This document shows, piece by piece, positions 52,502 through 62,300 of a DNA stretch of 64,000 nt; within the stretch, counting starts at the first letter, position 1; each line of letters starts with the position of its first letter. The DNA is from Belnapia arida (GTDB lineage: Bacteria; Pseudomonadota; Alphaproteobacteria; Acetobacterales; Acetobacteraceae): contig NZ_JAETWB010000014.1 of the NCBI RefSeq assembly GCF_016773205.1, positions 56,435 to 120,434 on the forward strand, in the 5' to 3' direction. Under the pieces are notes generated by a model that was not told where the DNA came from, did not search any database, and saw nothing but the letters and a program-made list of their open reading frames with translations. Position numbers and translations under genes: made by a program.

Positions 52502-53818
52502 ATGCGCCAAGAACAGCGCCAGATGCATCTCGGGGTCTTCGTCCTGGGGACCGGCAACCACGTGGCCGGCTGGCGGCTGCCCGGTGCCGCGGACAGCTTC
52601 CAGAATCTTTCCGTCGCGCAACAGATCGCGCGCACGGCCGAGCGCGGGTTGTTCGATCTGCTGTTCCTGGGCGACGGGCTGAGCGCCGACCCCAACGCGC
52701 ATCCGTCCTTCACCGCGCGGTTCGAGCCGATTACCATGCTGGCCGCGCTGGCAGCGACGACGACCCATGTCGGGCTCGGGGCGACCGCCTCCACCACCTA
52801 TGCCGAGCCCTATACCGTGGCGCGGCTCTTCGCGTCGCTCGACCATCTGAGCGGCGGTCGCGCGGCCTGGAATGCCGTCACCACCTCCGGCGGCCAAGCG
52901 GCTGCGAATTTCGGGCGGCAGCACCCGCCGCACGGCCAGCGCTACGAGGTCGCCGAGGAGTTCATCGACGTGGTCCGCGGGCTATGGGATTGCTGGGAGG
53001 ATGACGCGATCGTCGCCGACCGGAAGACCGGCCGCTACATCGACGCGGCGAAGGTGCACAAGCTGCACCACAAGGGACGTTTCTTCGAGGTTGAAGGCCC
53101 GCTCAACATCGGCCGTTGCCCGCAGGGGCAGCCGGTGATCCTGCAGGCCGGCGCCTCGGAGCCCGGGCAGGAGATGGCCGCCCGCAGCGCCGACGTCGTC
53201 TTCTCCGTGGTGCAGGATCTCGATGAGGCCCGTGCCGCCTACGCCGCGCTGAAGGAGAGGCTGCCGCGCCACGGCCGCGATCCGGGCGAGGTGGCGGTGC
53301 TGCCCGGCGTGATGCCGGTGATCGGCCGCACGCAGGAGGAAGCGCTGGAGAAGCTGGACCACCTGCAGAGCTTCGTGAATTCCACGAACGCGCTGTCGAT
53401 GCTCTCCAATCGCCTGGGCCAGGACATGTCCGCCTATCCGATGGACGGCCCGGTGCCGGACCTGCCGCTGCCGGATACCTCGCATGGTTTCGCCCGCACC
53501 ATGCTGGCCAAGGCGCGGCGGGAAGGGATGACGCTCCGCGACCTGTACAATCTGACTGCCGCGGCGCGTGGCCACTGGGTGATCTGCGGCACTCCGGCCA
53601 GCATCGCCGACACGCTGGAGGAATGGTTCTTGGGCGGCGCTGCGGACGGGTTCAACATCCTGCCGCCCTATTTTCCAGGCGGCTTCGACGAGTTCGTGGA
53701 CGGCGTCGTGCCGGAGCTCCAGCGCCGCGGGCTTTTCCGCCGGGCCTATCGCGGGCGCAAGCTGCGGGATCATCTCGGCTTGTCTCGGCCCGCACGGCAG
53801 CACGGCACACCGACCTGA
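52502..53818 (+). CDS. LLM-class flavin-dependent monooxygenase (NtaA/SnaA/DszA-like)
   Basis: A 438-residue bacterial-luciferase-like TIM barrel of the large NtaA/SnaA/DszA/MoxC group. It starts QMHLGVFVLGTGNHVAGWRL and has AERGLFDLLFLGDGL, the flavin-site block TASTTYAEPYTVARLFASLD, SGGRAAWNAVTT, and PVILQAGASEPGQEMAARSA. These enzymes use FMNH2 from a separate reductase to oxygenate chelators, sulfones or cyclic amides. No reductase gene is next to it. Divergent from the Dpp-HyuAB operon, it could open or oxidise the imported substrate, but this is inferred. Confidence 0.88.
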   Translation: MRQEQRQMHLGVFVLGTGNHVAGWRLPGAADSFQNLSVAQQIARTAERGLFDLLFLGDGLSADPNAHPSFTARFEPITMLAALAATTTHVGLGATASTTYAEPYTVARLFASLDHLSGGRAAWNAVTTSGGQAAANFGRQHPPHGQRYEVAEEFIDVVRGLWDCWEDDAIVADRKTGRYIDAAKVHKLHHKGRFFEVEGPLNIGRCPQGQPVILQAGASEPGQEMAARSADVVFSVVQDLDEARAAYAALKERLPRHGRDPGEVAVLPGVMPVIGRTQEEALEKLDHLQSFVNSTNALSMLSNRLGQDMSAYPMDGPVPDLPLPDTSHGFARTMLAKARREGMTLRDLYNLTAAARGHWVICGTPASIADTLEEWFLGGAADGFNILPPYFPGGFDEFVDGVVPELQRRGLFRRAYRGRKLRDHLGLSRPARQHGTPT

Positions 53819-53931
53819 TGGATGGTTCGAAGCTGGTGTGGGAGGGCTCCTCTAAGCAAGGGCCGGTGGCCGGAGCGGACCAGCCTGGCGAAGCTGGCCA
53901 GATGACACCAGGCCCCGCCCGCTGCCCTGGA

Positions 53932-53970
53932 TACCGCTTCCCGGCGGAGATCATCAGCCACGCAGTCTGG
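53932..53970 (+). pseudogene. IS6-family transposase N-terminal scrap
   Basis: YRFPAEIISHAVW in the plus-strand frame is the opening block of IS6-type transposases ('hRFPxEIIxHAVWLYxRF'), cut off at the Trp. Nothing else of the element remains. The 393-base gap at 53819-54211 holds this scrap and the ribosome-binding site of the next gene, and otherwise nothing recognised. Confidence 0.5.
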
Positions 53971-54211
53971 CCCTCCCAGGTGTTCGGCCGGAGCATATGG
54001 GATGTCGAGGTGGTTCCGGATCGGCGGGACGGAGCGCGGCCAACCCCGCTACTCGTCGCACCATTTGCCGATGCCTCGAGCCGCAGTGAACAGTCTTGCC
54101 GCTCCGTTCTCCCTGCCGGGCCACCTGATTCGCAACGCGGGAGCGCGGAAAGCCTGGACGGACGCCACGCCGCCCGCGACCATGCGCGCGCAACTCAGGG
54201 AGGGGGCCAGC

Positions 54212-54940
54212 ATGACATCCAGCAAGGACGACATCTTTGCCGGACTGCGCAAGATCGACACACCGACCATCACCAACGTGGTGGCGACCTACCCGAAGAA
54301 CCCGCTTTGTCTCGGCTTGTACAATCCGTGGACCGAGAACTGGTACACCGACACGTCGATCCGCTGCCTCTATCCGGATATGGGGCCGGTGGTCGGCCAC
54401 GCCGTCACCTGCATCTACGGCCTTCCCGACCCCAACTACAGCGGCAGGCTCAGCTTCATGGACGTGATCGACGCGCTCGATGCCATGCCAAAGCCAACCA
54501 TCCTGGTCATTCAGCAGAAATGGCCGCCGGAACTGATGGCCAAGGCGGGGCTGGCTGGCGAGATCATGGTCACCTCCATGATGTCGGTCGGCTGCATCGG
54601 CCTGCTCTCGAATGGCCCCTCGCGCGACGTCGATGCGATCCGCAAGCTCGGCTTCCAGCTGCTGCTCGGCGGCGTCACGGCCGGGCATGGCGAAATGGCG
54701 GTGCAGGCGGTGAACGTGCCGGTCTCGGTCGGCGGCATGGATGTGGCACCGGGCGAGTTGATCCACATGGACGAGAACGGCGCGGTGAAGTTTCCCGCCG
54801 ACCGCGCCACCCAGGTGCTGCAGAACGCCGAGACGATGCTGGCCGGCGAAGCCGAGCAGCTGGCACGGTTGCGCGCTGCGAAGACAGCGGCCGAGGTACG
54901 GGCGGCCGGCAGCGCCTATTCCGCCAAGCCGAAGGCCTGA
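54212..54940 (+). CDS. RraA family protein (aldolase-like)
   Basis: A 242-residue RraA-fold protein. ATG 54212 follows AGGGAGGGGG; the open frame from 54002 has no site and would add unrelated sequence. The start IDTPTITNVVATY and the motif GPSRDVDAIRKLGFQLLLGG carry the conserved Arg and Asp that bind substrate and metal in 4-hydroxy-4-methyl-2-oxoglutarate aldolases and oxaloacetate decarboxylases of the fold. The true RNase E inhibitor RraA is shorter. Here it is probably a metal-dependent lyase or decarboxylase. It follows the monooxygenase gene after an interrupted gap, so co-transcription is uncertain. Confidence 0.82.
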   Translation: MTSSKDDIFAGLRKIDTPTITNVVATYPKNPLCLGLYNPWTENWYTDTSIRCLYPDMGPVVGHAVTCIYGLPDPNYSGRLSFMDVIDALDAMPKPTILVIQQKWPPELMAKAGLAGEIMVTSMMSVGCIGLLSNGPSRDVDAIRKLGFQLLLGGVTAGHGEMAVQAVNVPVSVGGMDVAPGELIHMDENGAVKFPADRATQVLQNAETMLAGEAEQLARLRAAKTAAEVRAAGSAYSAKPKA

Positions 54941-54950
54941 CGCGATGCAA

Positions 54951-54982
54951 CGGGGCGGACGGGCTCATCATGCTCCGCCCCG
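54951..54982. terminator. Hairpin between convergent genes
   Basis: CGGGGCGGA (54951-54959) and TCCGCCCCG (54974-54982) pair perfectly over a 14-base loop, 11 bases after the RraA-like stop and facing the convergent MFS gene. There is no U-run, so it is a candidate only. Confidence 0.5.
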
Positions 54983-55054
54983 GATCGGGCGATGTCGGGA
55001 AGGTCGGTGCTGGGACACTATGGATCGCTACAGCCACCGGCCGCTGCCGGTACG

Positions 55055-56263
55055 CTAAGCCGGCCTCAGGCGTTCAGCTTGCATCCGAGGCAAGGGTGGA
55101 AAGGCAAGGGCGATCGCCACGGCCCCGAAGCCTATCGCCAGGGAGCTGAGGTGCATCCCGGCATAGCTGCCGAAACGGTCGAAGATCCAGCCACCGACCG
55201 CGGGTCCGGCCGCCATGCCAAGGCAGGACACCATGGTGGCTGCGCCGAACACCGTGCCCAGGACATGGGGCCCGAAGTAGTCCCGCGCGAGTACCGCGTA
55301 GAGCGGCATCACCCCGCCATAGGCGAGGCCGAAAACCGCCGCGACGGCGTAGAACTCGCCGAGGCTGCTGGTCGGGAGAAAGGCGCCGATCGCCAGCGCC
55401 TGCAGCAGCAAGCCACCGATCAGCACGGGCTTGGCCCCGTGCCGGTCGGCGAGCACGCCCAGAAGCAGACGCCCGCCAAGCCCTGCCAAGCCTTGCAGGC
55501 CGTAGACGCTGACGGCGGCCGCGGCGGACAAGCCGCAGACCATCGCATAGCTGACGACGTGGAAGATCGGCCCGGCATGCGCCAGGCAGCAGGCGAAGAA
55601 GGTCGCCGCGAGCACCACGAATTGCCGGGAGCCCAGCGCCTTGCGGGCGGTGAAGCCTTTGCCTTTCGCGGTGTCGTCCGCGCCTGCGTTCAGGGCCGTG
55701 GCCGGCGGGCGGCGCAGCAGCAGCGCGGCCGGCAGCAGGACCGCCCAGGCGATGACCCCCATCAGGAGTTGCGACGTGCGCCAGTGATGGCTGGAGAGCA
55801 GCCATTGCGCGAAGGGCGCGACCGTCACGGGCGCCGTTCCGAGGCCGGCGGACACGAGGGAGACCGCGAGCGCCCGCTGGCGGTCGAACCACGCGCTGGC
55901 CGTCGCCATCATGGGCGCGAAGAAGGCGCCGACCGCCGTGCCGAGAAACAGGCCATAGGCGAGTTGGAACGTCAGCAGGCTGGTCGCCTGGCTGGCCAGA
56001 AGCAGCCCGGCACCCAGCAGCAACCCGCCCGCGATGCCGACAATCCGTGGTCCATACCGGTCGCTGATCCAGCCCCAGCCAAAACCGCCGAACCCCATGG
56101 CCAGGAAGGCGATCGTCATCGACGCGGAAATGCCGGCGCGTGACCAGCCGGTATCGGCGGCAACGGGACCAAGGAAGATGGCGAGGGAGAACAGCGACCC
56201 CATGCCGATGCAGCCCATCAAAGCCCCGACAGCGACGATGACCCAGCCGTAGTGTCGTTCCAT
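55055..56263 (-). CDS. MFS transporter
   Basis: A 402-residue inner-membrane protein with 12 predicted helices. ATG 56263 follows GGGGAGAA; the longer open frame has no such site. Helix 1 starts WVIVAVGALMGCIGMGSLFS; the MFS motif after helix 2 is WGWISDRYGPRIVG, and its repeat after helix 8 is RLLLGVLADRHGAKPVLIGG. It resembles monocarboxylate/oxalate-formate-type carriers in its N-terminal half, but the substrate cannot be assigned. It stands alone, convergent to the RraA-like gene. Confidence 0.88.
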   Translation of the reverse strand: MERHYGWVIVAVGALMGCIGMGSLFSLAIFLGPVAADTGWSRAGISASMTIAFLAMGFGGFGWGWISDRYGPRIVGIAGGLLLGAGLLLASQATSLLTFQLAYGLFLGTAVGAFFAPMMATASAWFDRQRALAVSLVSAGLGTAPVTVAPFAQWLLSSHHWRTSQLLMGVIAWAVLLPAALLLRRPPATALNAGADDTAKGKGFTARKALGSRQFVVLAATFFACCLAHAGPIFHVVSYAMVCGLSAAAAVSVYGLQGLAGLGGRLLLGVLADRHGAKPVLIGGLLLQALAIGAFLPTSSLGEFYAVAAVFGLAYGGVMPLYAVLARDYFGPHVLGTVFGAATMVSCLGMAAGPAVGGWIFDRFGSYAGMHLSSLAIGFGAVAIALAFPPLPRMQAERLRPA

Positions 56264-56601
56264 TGGCGTTTCTCCCCGCGAGGTCCGTGCCGACTGGCCC
56301 GGGCTCCGCCACGGTCGGCATCGTCCCAGATCGGCGGCGCGAAGCAAGCTCCCGTCCTGCAGGCGGAGCATCGCCAGCGGTGACGAGCAGGGTGGCTTCG
56401 GCAGGCGGCGCCGCGGTTCCCCGGCGTGCCGGTCACCTCGGCGGCGCCGGTACAACCGGCCAGTGGCCGGCGACGGCCGAAACCTTTCCTGCTCAGGTAA
56501 ACCTGGATCCCGGAGGCGAACCGCCTCATCGAACGTCACGTTGCGAGGATGACTGCAATCGCCACATCATGCCGTGGCGAATTGCCAAAGGAGGAAGGCT
56601 C
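56264..56601. other. Divergent intergenic region
   Basis: 338 bases between the MFS gene and the catalase-like gene, holding both promoters. AAAGGAGG lies before ATG 56602. I see no coding segment. Confidence 0.35.
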
Positions 56602-57597
56602 ATGCCCACATCCCCTCGTACCGTTTCGGTTGTTGCCCTCCTGCTCGGCTTCGGGGTTGCCGTTCCGGCCGATGCCCAGGCGCCGACCCCGACGCAAGTG
56701 ATCGAAGCCTTCGAGGGGGTACTGGGCCCGATCCGGACGCATCGCCCGAGCCATCCGAAGGGTACCTGCGCCTCCGGCTTCTTCGAGGGCACGGCCGACG
56801 GGGCGCGGTTATCGGTCGCGCCGACCTTCGGCGGGCAACGCATTCCGACGATCATCCGCTTCGCCGTGGGCGGTGGTCCTGCCGCCGCGGATACCAGCCG
56901 CAGCACCCGCGGCTTCTCGATCCGCTTCCAGGTGCCCGGTGGCACTTCCTGGGACATGGCGAACATTTCCGTGCCCATCTTTGGAGCGCCGACGCCCGAA
57001 GCATTGGTCGAGGGGCTTCGCGTGCGCAGGCCCGACCCGGCAACCGGGCGGCCGGACCAGGCGGCGATCGACGCCTTCGTCGCCGCGAACCCGAAGACCA
57101 CGCTGCAGGGAAGGTGGCTCGCCGCCAATGCTCCGCCGGCGAGTTGGGCGACGACGCCCTATTGGGGGGTCAACACCTTCCGCTTCCGCGGCGCCGACGG
57201 CGAGGTCCGCCCGGCACGCTGGGTGTTCGAGCCCGTGGCCGGGACGCAGCGCCTCAGCGAGGAGCAGATGCGCAGCCTGCCGGCCGATTTCCTGGCGGAT
57301 GAGCTGCGGGGCCGGATCGCCCAGGCGCCTGCCACCTTCGACATGGTGCTGATCTTTCCGCAGGCTGGCGACGACCTGAACGACCCGACCACCGCATGGC
57401 CCGACGACCGGCCACGCGCGACCGTGGGCCGTCTGACGGTCACCGAGGTCGCGCCCGGGCCGGGCGGCGCCTGCGACCGGATCAGCTTCCTGGCGCTGGC
57501 CAATCCGCCCGGCGTCGAGTTCAGCGACGACCCGACGCTTCGTGCCCGGCCGGCACCCTACGCGGTGTCGCTGTCGAAGCGGACACGGCCTCAGTAA
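56602..57597 (+). CDS. Catalase family peroxidase (exported)
   Basis: A 331-residue small catalase-fold haem protein. The leader VVALLLGFGVAVPADAQA marks it as periplasmic. The distal His is in HPKGTCASGFFEG (catalase motif 'HAKG'), followed by FAVGGGPAAADTSRSTRGFS (family 'GRG-FA' block) and PYWGVNTFRF; the proximal haem region near the C-terminus is much reduced, as in the KatA-like 'catalase-related peroxidases' of about 300-350 residues. Full catalases have about 480 residues. It would use H2O2 to oxidise organic donors. It is a single gene. Confidence 0.88.
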   Translation: MPTSPRTVSVVALLLGFGVAVPADAQAPTPTQVIEAFEGVLGPIRTHRPSHPKGTCASGFFEGTADGARLSVAPTFGGQRIPTIIRFAVGGGPAAADTSRSTRGFSIRFQVPGGTSWDMANISVPIFGAPTPEALVEGLRVRRPDPATGRPDQAAIDAFVAANPKTTLQGRWLAANAPPASWATTPYWGVNTFRFRGADGEVRPARWVFEPVAGTQRLSEEQMRSLPADFLADELRGRIAQAPATFDMVLIFPQAGDDLNDPTTAWPDDRPRATVGRLTVTEVAPGPGGACDRISFLALANPPGVEFSDDPTLRARPAPYAVSLSKRTRPQ

Positions 57598-57846
57598 CGC
57601 CAAGCCATAGCCAACATCTTGGCTTCGCCTCGCCAGGGCGCCAGCGTCTTGCGTGCCGGCGCAGCGGTCGGCCAGCCGTCTCCCCTCAGGCTGGTGACGT
57701 TGCCGCAAACAGGATGAAGCGGTCGAGCTGGGCGGCAGCCCAGCTTGCCGCCGGCCATGCTGATGCAGTCTCCCATCTGTGCCCGACCCCGGGCTTCGGC
57801 GAGGGTTTGAACACGGGCTCGCCCTGCCTTCCGCCTTGCGAAGCCA

Positions 57847-58827
57847 TCAGTCGATCGACAGGTTCAACCGGGTGACCATTCGCTGCTCGTACCCGGCGCG
57901 CTCGCGCGCGAAGGCGGTGTAGTCAGCGGGGCCGAGGTACTCGTTCGGCATGTCGTTGCTGGCCATGAACTCCTGGACCCGCGGATGAGATTGCGTCTTC
58001 CGGAAGGCTTGATGCAGCGCCTCTGTCACCTCGGGGTCCATGCCCTTCGGTCCGGCGACGCCATAAGGGGAAGTCACCACCATGCCGTAGCCAAGCTCCA
58101 GCAGCGTCGGCACCTGAAGGAAGCTGCGCAGCCGCTCCTTCGTCCAGACGGCGAGCAGCCGCAACTGCCCCGTCTCGACAACCGGCGCCCAGGAGTTGGA
58201 GTTGGCGATGCAGTCCAGTTGCCGGGCCAGTACCGCGGTGATGTTCTCCGAGGTGCCACGGTAGGGCACATGAGTCATCTGCACGCCTTCCTTCTCGCAG
58301 AGCTCCTCCATGGCCAGGTGGTTGGAGGTTGCGATGCCGGAGGTGCCGTAGGTGAGCTCGCCCGGGCGCCGCCGCGCTTCGGCGAACATCTCGGCCAGCG
58401 TGGTCCAGCCCGAGGCCGGATGCACCACATGGCCGAAGACGAACCCCGTTTGCTGCATGATGTAGGTGAAGTCGTCCACCGGGTCCCAGGTCGGCCGCTT
58501 CGTCAGGAAGGGATGCCGGATGACCGAGAGATGGTGGTGGGCGATGGTGTAGCCGTCGGGCCGTGCCTGGGTGAGCAGGAACTGGGCGGCCAGCGTGCCC
58601 CGGGCGCCAGGCCGGTTCTCGATGATCAGCGTCTGGCCGGTGTCCTGCTGGAACAGCTCGGCCTGCAGGCGGATGAAGGCGTCGAGCGTGCCCCCGGGTG
58701 CCCATGGGATCAGGAACCGCACCGGCCGATTGGGGAAGCGTCCCTGGCCGATGGCCGGGCACGCAAGCACCGTCGCGGCAAAGGCGGCACCGAGCGCCGA
58801 GCGACGGCCGATGGAGACCGTGTTCAT
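57847..58827 (-). CDS. Tripartite tricarboxylate transporter receptor (Bug/TctC family)
   Basis: A 326-residue periplasmic receptor with leader MNTVSIGRRSALGAAFAATV and mature start near IGQGRFPNRPVRFL. Typical blocks are PWAPGGTLDAFIRLQAELFQ, ENRPGARGTLAAQFLLTQA and THVPYRGTSENITAVLARQL. It has no adjacent TctA/TctB or enzyme gene. It is the third orphan receptor of this family in the window. Confidence 0.9.
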   Translation of the reverse strand: MNTVSIGRRSALGAAFAATVLACPAIGQGRFPNRPVRFLIPWAPGGTLDAFIRLQAELFQQDTGQTLIIENRPGARGTLAAQFLLTQARPDGYTIAHHHLSVIRHPFLTKRPTWDPVDDFTYIMQQTGFVFGHVVHPASGWTTLAEMFAEARRRPGELTYGTSGIATSNHLAMEELCEKEGVQMTHVPYRGTSENITAVLARQLDCIANSNSWAPVVETGQLRLLAVWTKERLRSFLQVPTLLELGYGMVVTSPYGVAGPKGMDPEVTEALHQAFRKTQSHPRVQEFMASNDMPNEYLGPADYTAFARERAGYEQRMVTRLNLSID

Positions 58828-59122
58828 TGATGTTGTCCTCCCAGCAAGGCGGCCTTCCGGTTGTCCGGACTTTGCCGGACGCCATGGTTGCTCAAGACGG
58901 CCCGTGGAGCCATACCCCAGCCGCGTCGGCGATTTTGCAATTCCAGGCGTCGGAAGGTGCCGTCAGGCGACGCGGCACGCGTCCCCTTTGCCCTCGGTAT
59001 TCTCCGGTCGGCGCCGCACCGAAGGCCCAGCCTGAGGCGAAACCCGCCCTCGCCGAGGCTAATCTGGCCAAGGCAGACAGGCAGGACAGGAGCCGCGCTG
59101 CCTACCGCGATGCCGTCATGAG
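58828..59122. other. Intergenic stretch
   Basis: 295 bases upstream of the Bug gene, ending at a transposase remnant. The first 100 should hold its promoter. No coding signal recognised. Confidence 0.3.
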
Positions 59123-59338
59123 GTGGCCCGCAAGCTAACCGACCCGCAAGGCTTCCACCTGCTGCCCGGGCCCTGGGCCATCGGGCGCACCTTCGGCTGG
59201 ATGGTGCACTGGCGGAAGCTGGTCCTTGACCATGAGCGCCGGCGCGACGTCAGCGACGCCGTGATCCGAATCGGCATGAGCGCCCTCCCGCTGCGCACGT
59301 CGCCCATCCCTCACCGTTCCAGAACGGGTCTTACCTGA
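59123..59338 (+). pseudogene. IS5-family transposase C-terminal remnant
   Basis: The frame reads VARKLTDPQGFHLLPGPWAI, then GRTFGWMVHWRKLVLDHERR and RDVSDAVIRIGMSALPLR. This is the C-terminus of an IS5-type transposase ('VxRxxxxxGFxxLPRRWVVERTFGWMxRWRRLVRDYE'). The catalytic Glu of VERTFGW is changed to Gly (AIGRTFGW) and the first 200 residues are absent. Dead. Confidence 0.7.
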
Positions 59339-59386
59339 AGCCGTTGTTGCCACTTCCGACGAATACCCGAAGCGCATGGCCGCCGC

Positions 59387-62300
59387 TCACGCTCCAGGCG
59401 GCTGAACCTCCGGGGGCGTGGCCGGCGGCACCGTCCGCCGTACCGAGCCACGCACCGGCTCCCAGAAATACCCGAGCGGGGTCCGGCTCTCGCCGATCAG
59501 GAAGCCCTCAACCGGCATGCCGGCCACGAGCGAACGCTGCGGCACGAGCTCGAGCGTGCCGGGATCGAGCGCGACCCGGACAAGATAGTAAGTCTGGCCG
59601 GCAGCATCGGCTTGCAGATCGGGTGAGACGGTGACGACTTGGCCCGGCAGCATCGGCGGGTTCTGCTGCCGGAGCGCGGCCAGCCGCAGCCTCGCCCGCT
59701 GCCCGACCGCCACCTGGTCGATATCCGTCGGCAGCAGCCGCAGCTCGGCCACCAGGCTGTCCTCGACTGGCACAAGGTCGAGGACAGGCTCCCCCACGCC
59801 AATGCTCGCTCCGGGTGTTAATGCCCGGATATGGGTGACCCGCCCGGCCTCCGGCGCAAGCACCTCGCGCCGCGCCAGCACATCCTCTGCCGTGCGGAGC
59901 TGTTGCTGGGCCGCGGCGATGTCGGCCTCGGTCACCCGGATGTCGGTGGCGATGTCGGAAAGCCGTTGCAGCCGGATGCTGGTGAGCTGCCGCTCCGCCT
60001 GGGCGATGCCCTCGCGGAGCTGCGCTTCCTGCGCCTCCGCCTGGCCGATGATTGCGACGAACCCTGCCTCCTGCTGTTGCAGGTTCAGCACCAGGAAGCG
60101 CGAGGCATAACCCTGACTCAGCAGGCGGTTGTAGCCTTCAATTTGCTCCTTGACCGAAGCCGCCTGCCGCATTGCGCCGTCACGCTGTGCACGGGCACCG
60201 GCGACCTGTTCTCGGAGCTGCGTGATGGCCCGTTCCTGCACCCCCGCCTGGCTGTCGAAGGCCGCCCAGCGTGCCGCAAAGAGCGTCCGCTCGGCCTGCA
60301 GGAAGACCGCGATGGCCGGGTTGTCGGCGGCCCCGGCTTCAAGGTCCGGCGGAAAGACAAGCCGGCGCTGATCCGCCTGCTCGGCGGCCAGCCGCACGGC
60401 CCGCGTCCGGCCGCCCCAATAGGCGATCCGCGCCTGCATGGCCGTCGCCTCGGACTGGGTCAGGTCGAGCCGGAGCAAGGGTTGCCCGGCCTGGACGACC
60501 GAACCCTCCTGCACCAGCATTTCCCGCAGGATGCCGGGCTCCAGCAGGTTGACGGTCTTCCGCCGGCCGTCCGGCACCAACTGGCCCTGGGCGAGCACGG
60601 CCTGCTCCATCCGCGTCATGGTCGCCCAGCCGATGAAGGGCACCAAGGTCAATCCAAGCGCCAGCAACGCTGTCCGCATCACCGCCGAGACGGGAGGGCC
60701 CGGCACGGAAGCCTCGATGAGCTGGCGCAGCGCGAGGCGGCCATCCTGCAGATCGCCTGGCACCGATGGCGGCGCGGCCGGTATGGCGCGTGCCACGGCC
60801 TCAACCGGCTGCTGTTCGGCCAGGCTCCACCGCCCGCCGGGCACGAGATGCAGTACGTAATGCGCCCTCTCGGTCCATCCCTCCGGGTCGTGGGTGACGA
60901 TGAGGACAACGCCACCCGCCATCCGTACATGCTCGACCGCAGCGAGGAGCAGGCGGCGCGAGGGCCCATCCGGCGCCTCTTCCGGCTCGTCCAGGACCAG
61001 CAGTTCCGGCCCCTCGTAAAGCGCCCGGGCCAGCGCGACCAGCCGGCGTTGCCCGGTGGAAAGGCCGGCGCAGGGCGTGGCGTACCCCAGCGGCAGGCGG
61101 CCGACCATCTCATGCACACCGGCGGCCGATGCCGCGGCGATCACGGCCTCCAGCGGCGCGTCCGGGGCACGGCCGATATTAGTCCGGACGTTCTCGTCAA
61201 GCAGCTGGATGTCCTGCGGCAGGTAGCCGATGCGGGCGCCGAGCGACTCGCGGTCGCAGAACCAGGTGTCCTGCCCGTTCAGCAGGATCCGGCCCGAACC
61301 CGGTTGCAACAGGCCAAGCACCAGACGGAGCAGGGTGCTCTTCCCAGCGCCGTTCCGGCCCGTGACGAGGGTGACGCTCCCCGGCGGAAGCCTCAGCGAC
61401 AGGCCGTTGATGATCGGCGTCGCGCGGCCATCAGGCCCGAAGCCAAGCCCTTCCGCCACGAGGCCCGGTGGCGCGGCGAGGTCCGGCGGTGCGACGGCGG
61501 GCGCCCCGTCCTCACGCAGGACCTGCCGCAGCCGCTGCCAGGCGCCGAGCCCGCCGCGCCAGCTGTCCCAATACCGCAGGACGTCCGAGAACGGCGCCAT
61601 CGCCTTGTAGCCGCCGAAGAAGGCGCAGAGCACGAGACCCATGGTGCCGGTGCCCTCGAAGGCGAGGACGATGCCATGCACCAGCAGCGCCAGCACAGAA
61701 AGACCGGCGACGATGTGCTCGATCTGCTCGATCGCCTCCTTCCGGGCATGGGCGGCATCGCCGGCGTCGAGTGCCCGGTCGTAGCGCCGGTTCCAGCGGA
61801 AGAGCATGGCCGGGAGCTGCCCCAGCCCCCGCAGCACGTCGTTGCTGGCGAAGACGCTGCCGAGTTCCGCCGACACCGCCGCAATCCGCCCCTCCGCCTG
61901 AACGCTCTGCCGCGACGTCGCCAGCTTCGTCACGAAGGCCATGGCGATGGTGACGAGGATGCCCGCCGTGGTGATCCAGCCGAAGCCGCTGTCGATGTAG
62001 AACAGCGCTGCCAAGGCGAGGAAGGCGCCGACGAGGTCGAGCGCTCCGACCAGGGCGGGTCCTGCCAGGAAGCCCTGCACGGTGGCGATGTCCTGCAGCA
62101 CCGTGACCCCGTGGGCAACATCGGTGCGGACCGCGTTGCGGACCGAGCTTTGCAGCGCCTCCGCCCGCAGCCGCAGATTGAAGCGATGCGCCGCCGCCCG
62201 CAGCATCCTCGCCCGGTAGAACAGGTAGACCTCGGAGAAGAGCGTGAGGCCGACGAAGATCGCGATCATGACGATGTAGGTGTCGACGTTGCTGCTCGCG

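Noticed and set aside
57599..57625. Terminator after the catalase-like gene
   Set aside because: Only a 6-bp stem (GCCAAG/CTTGGC) over a 13-base loop with competing pairings and no U-run.
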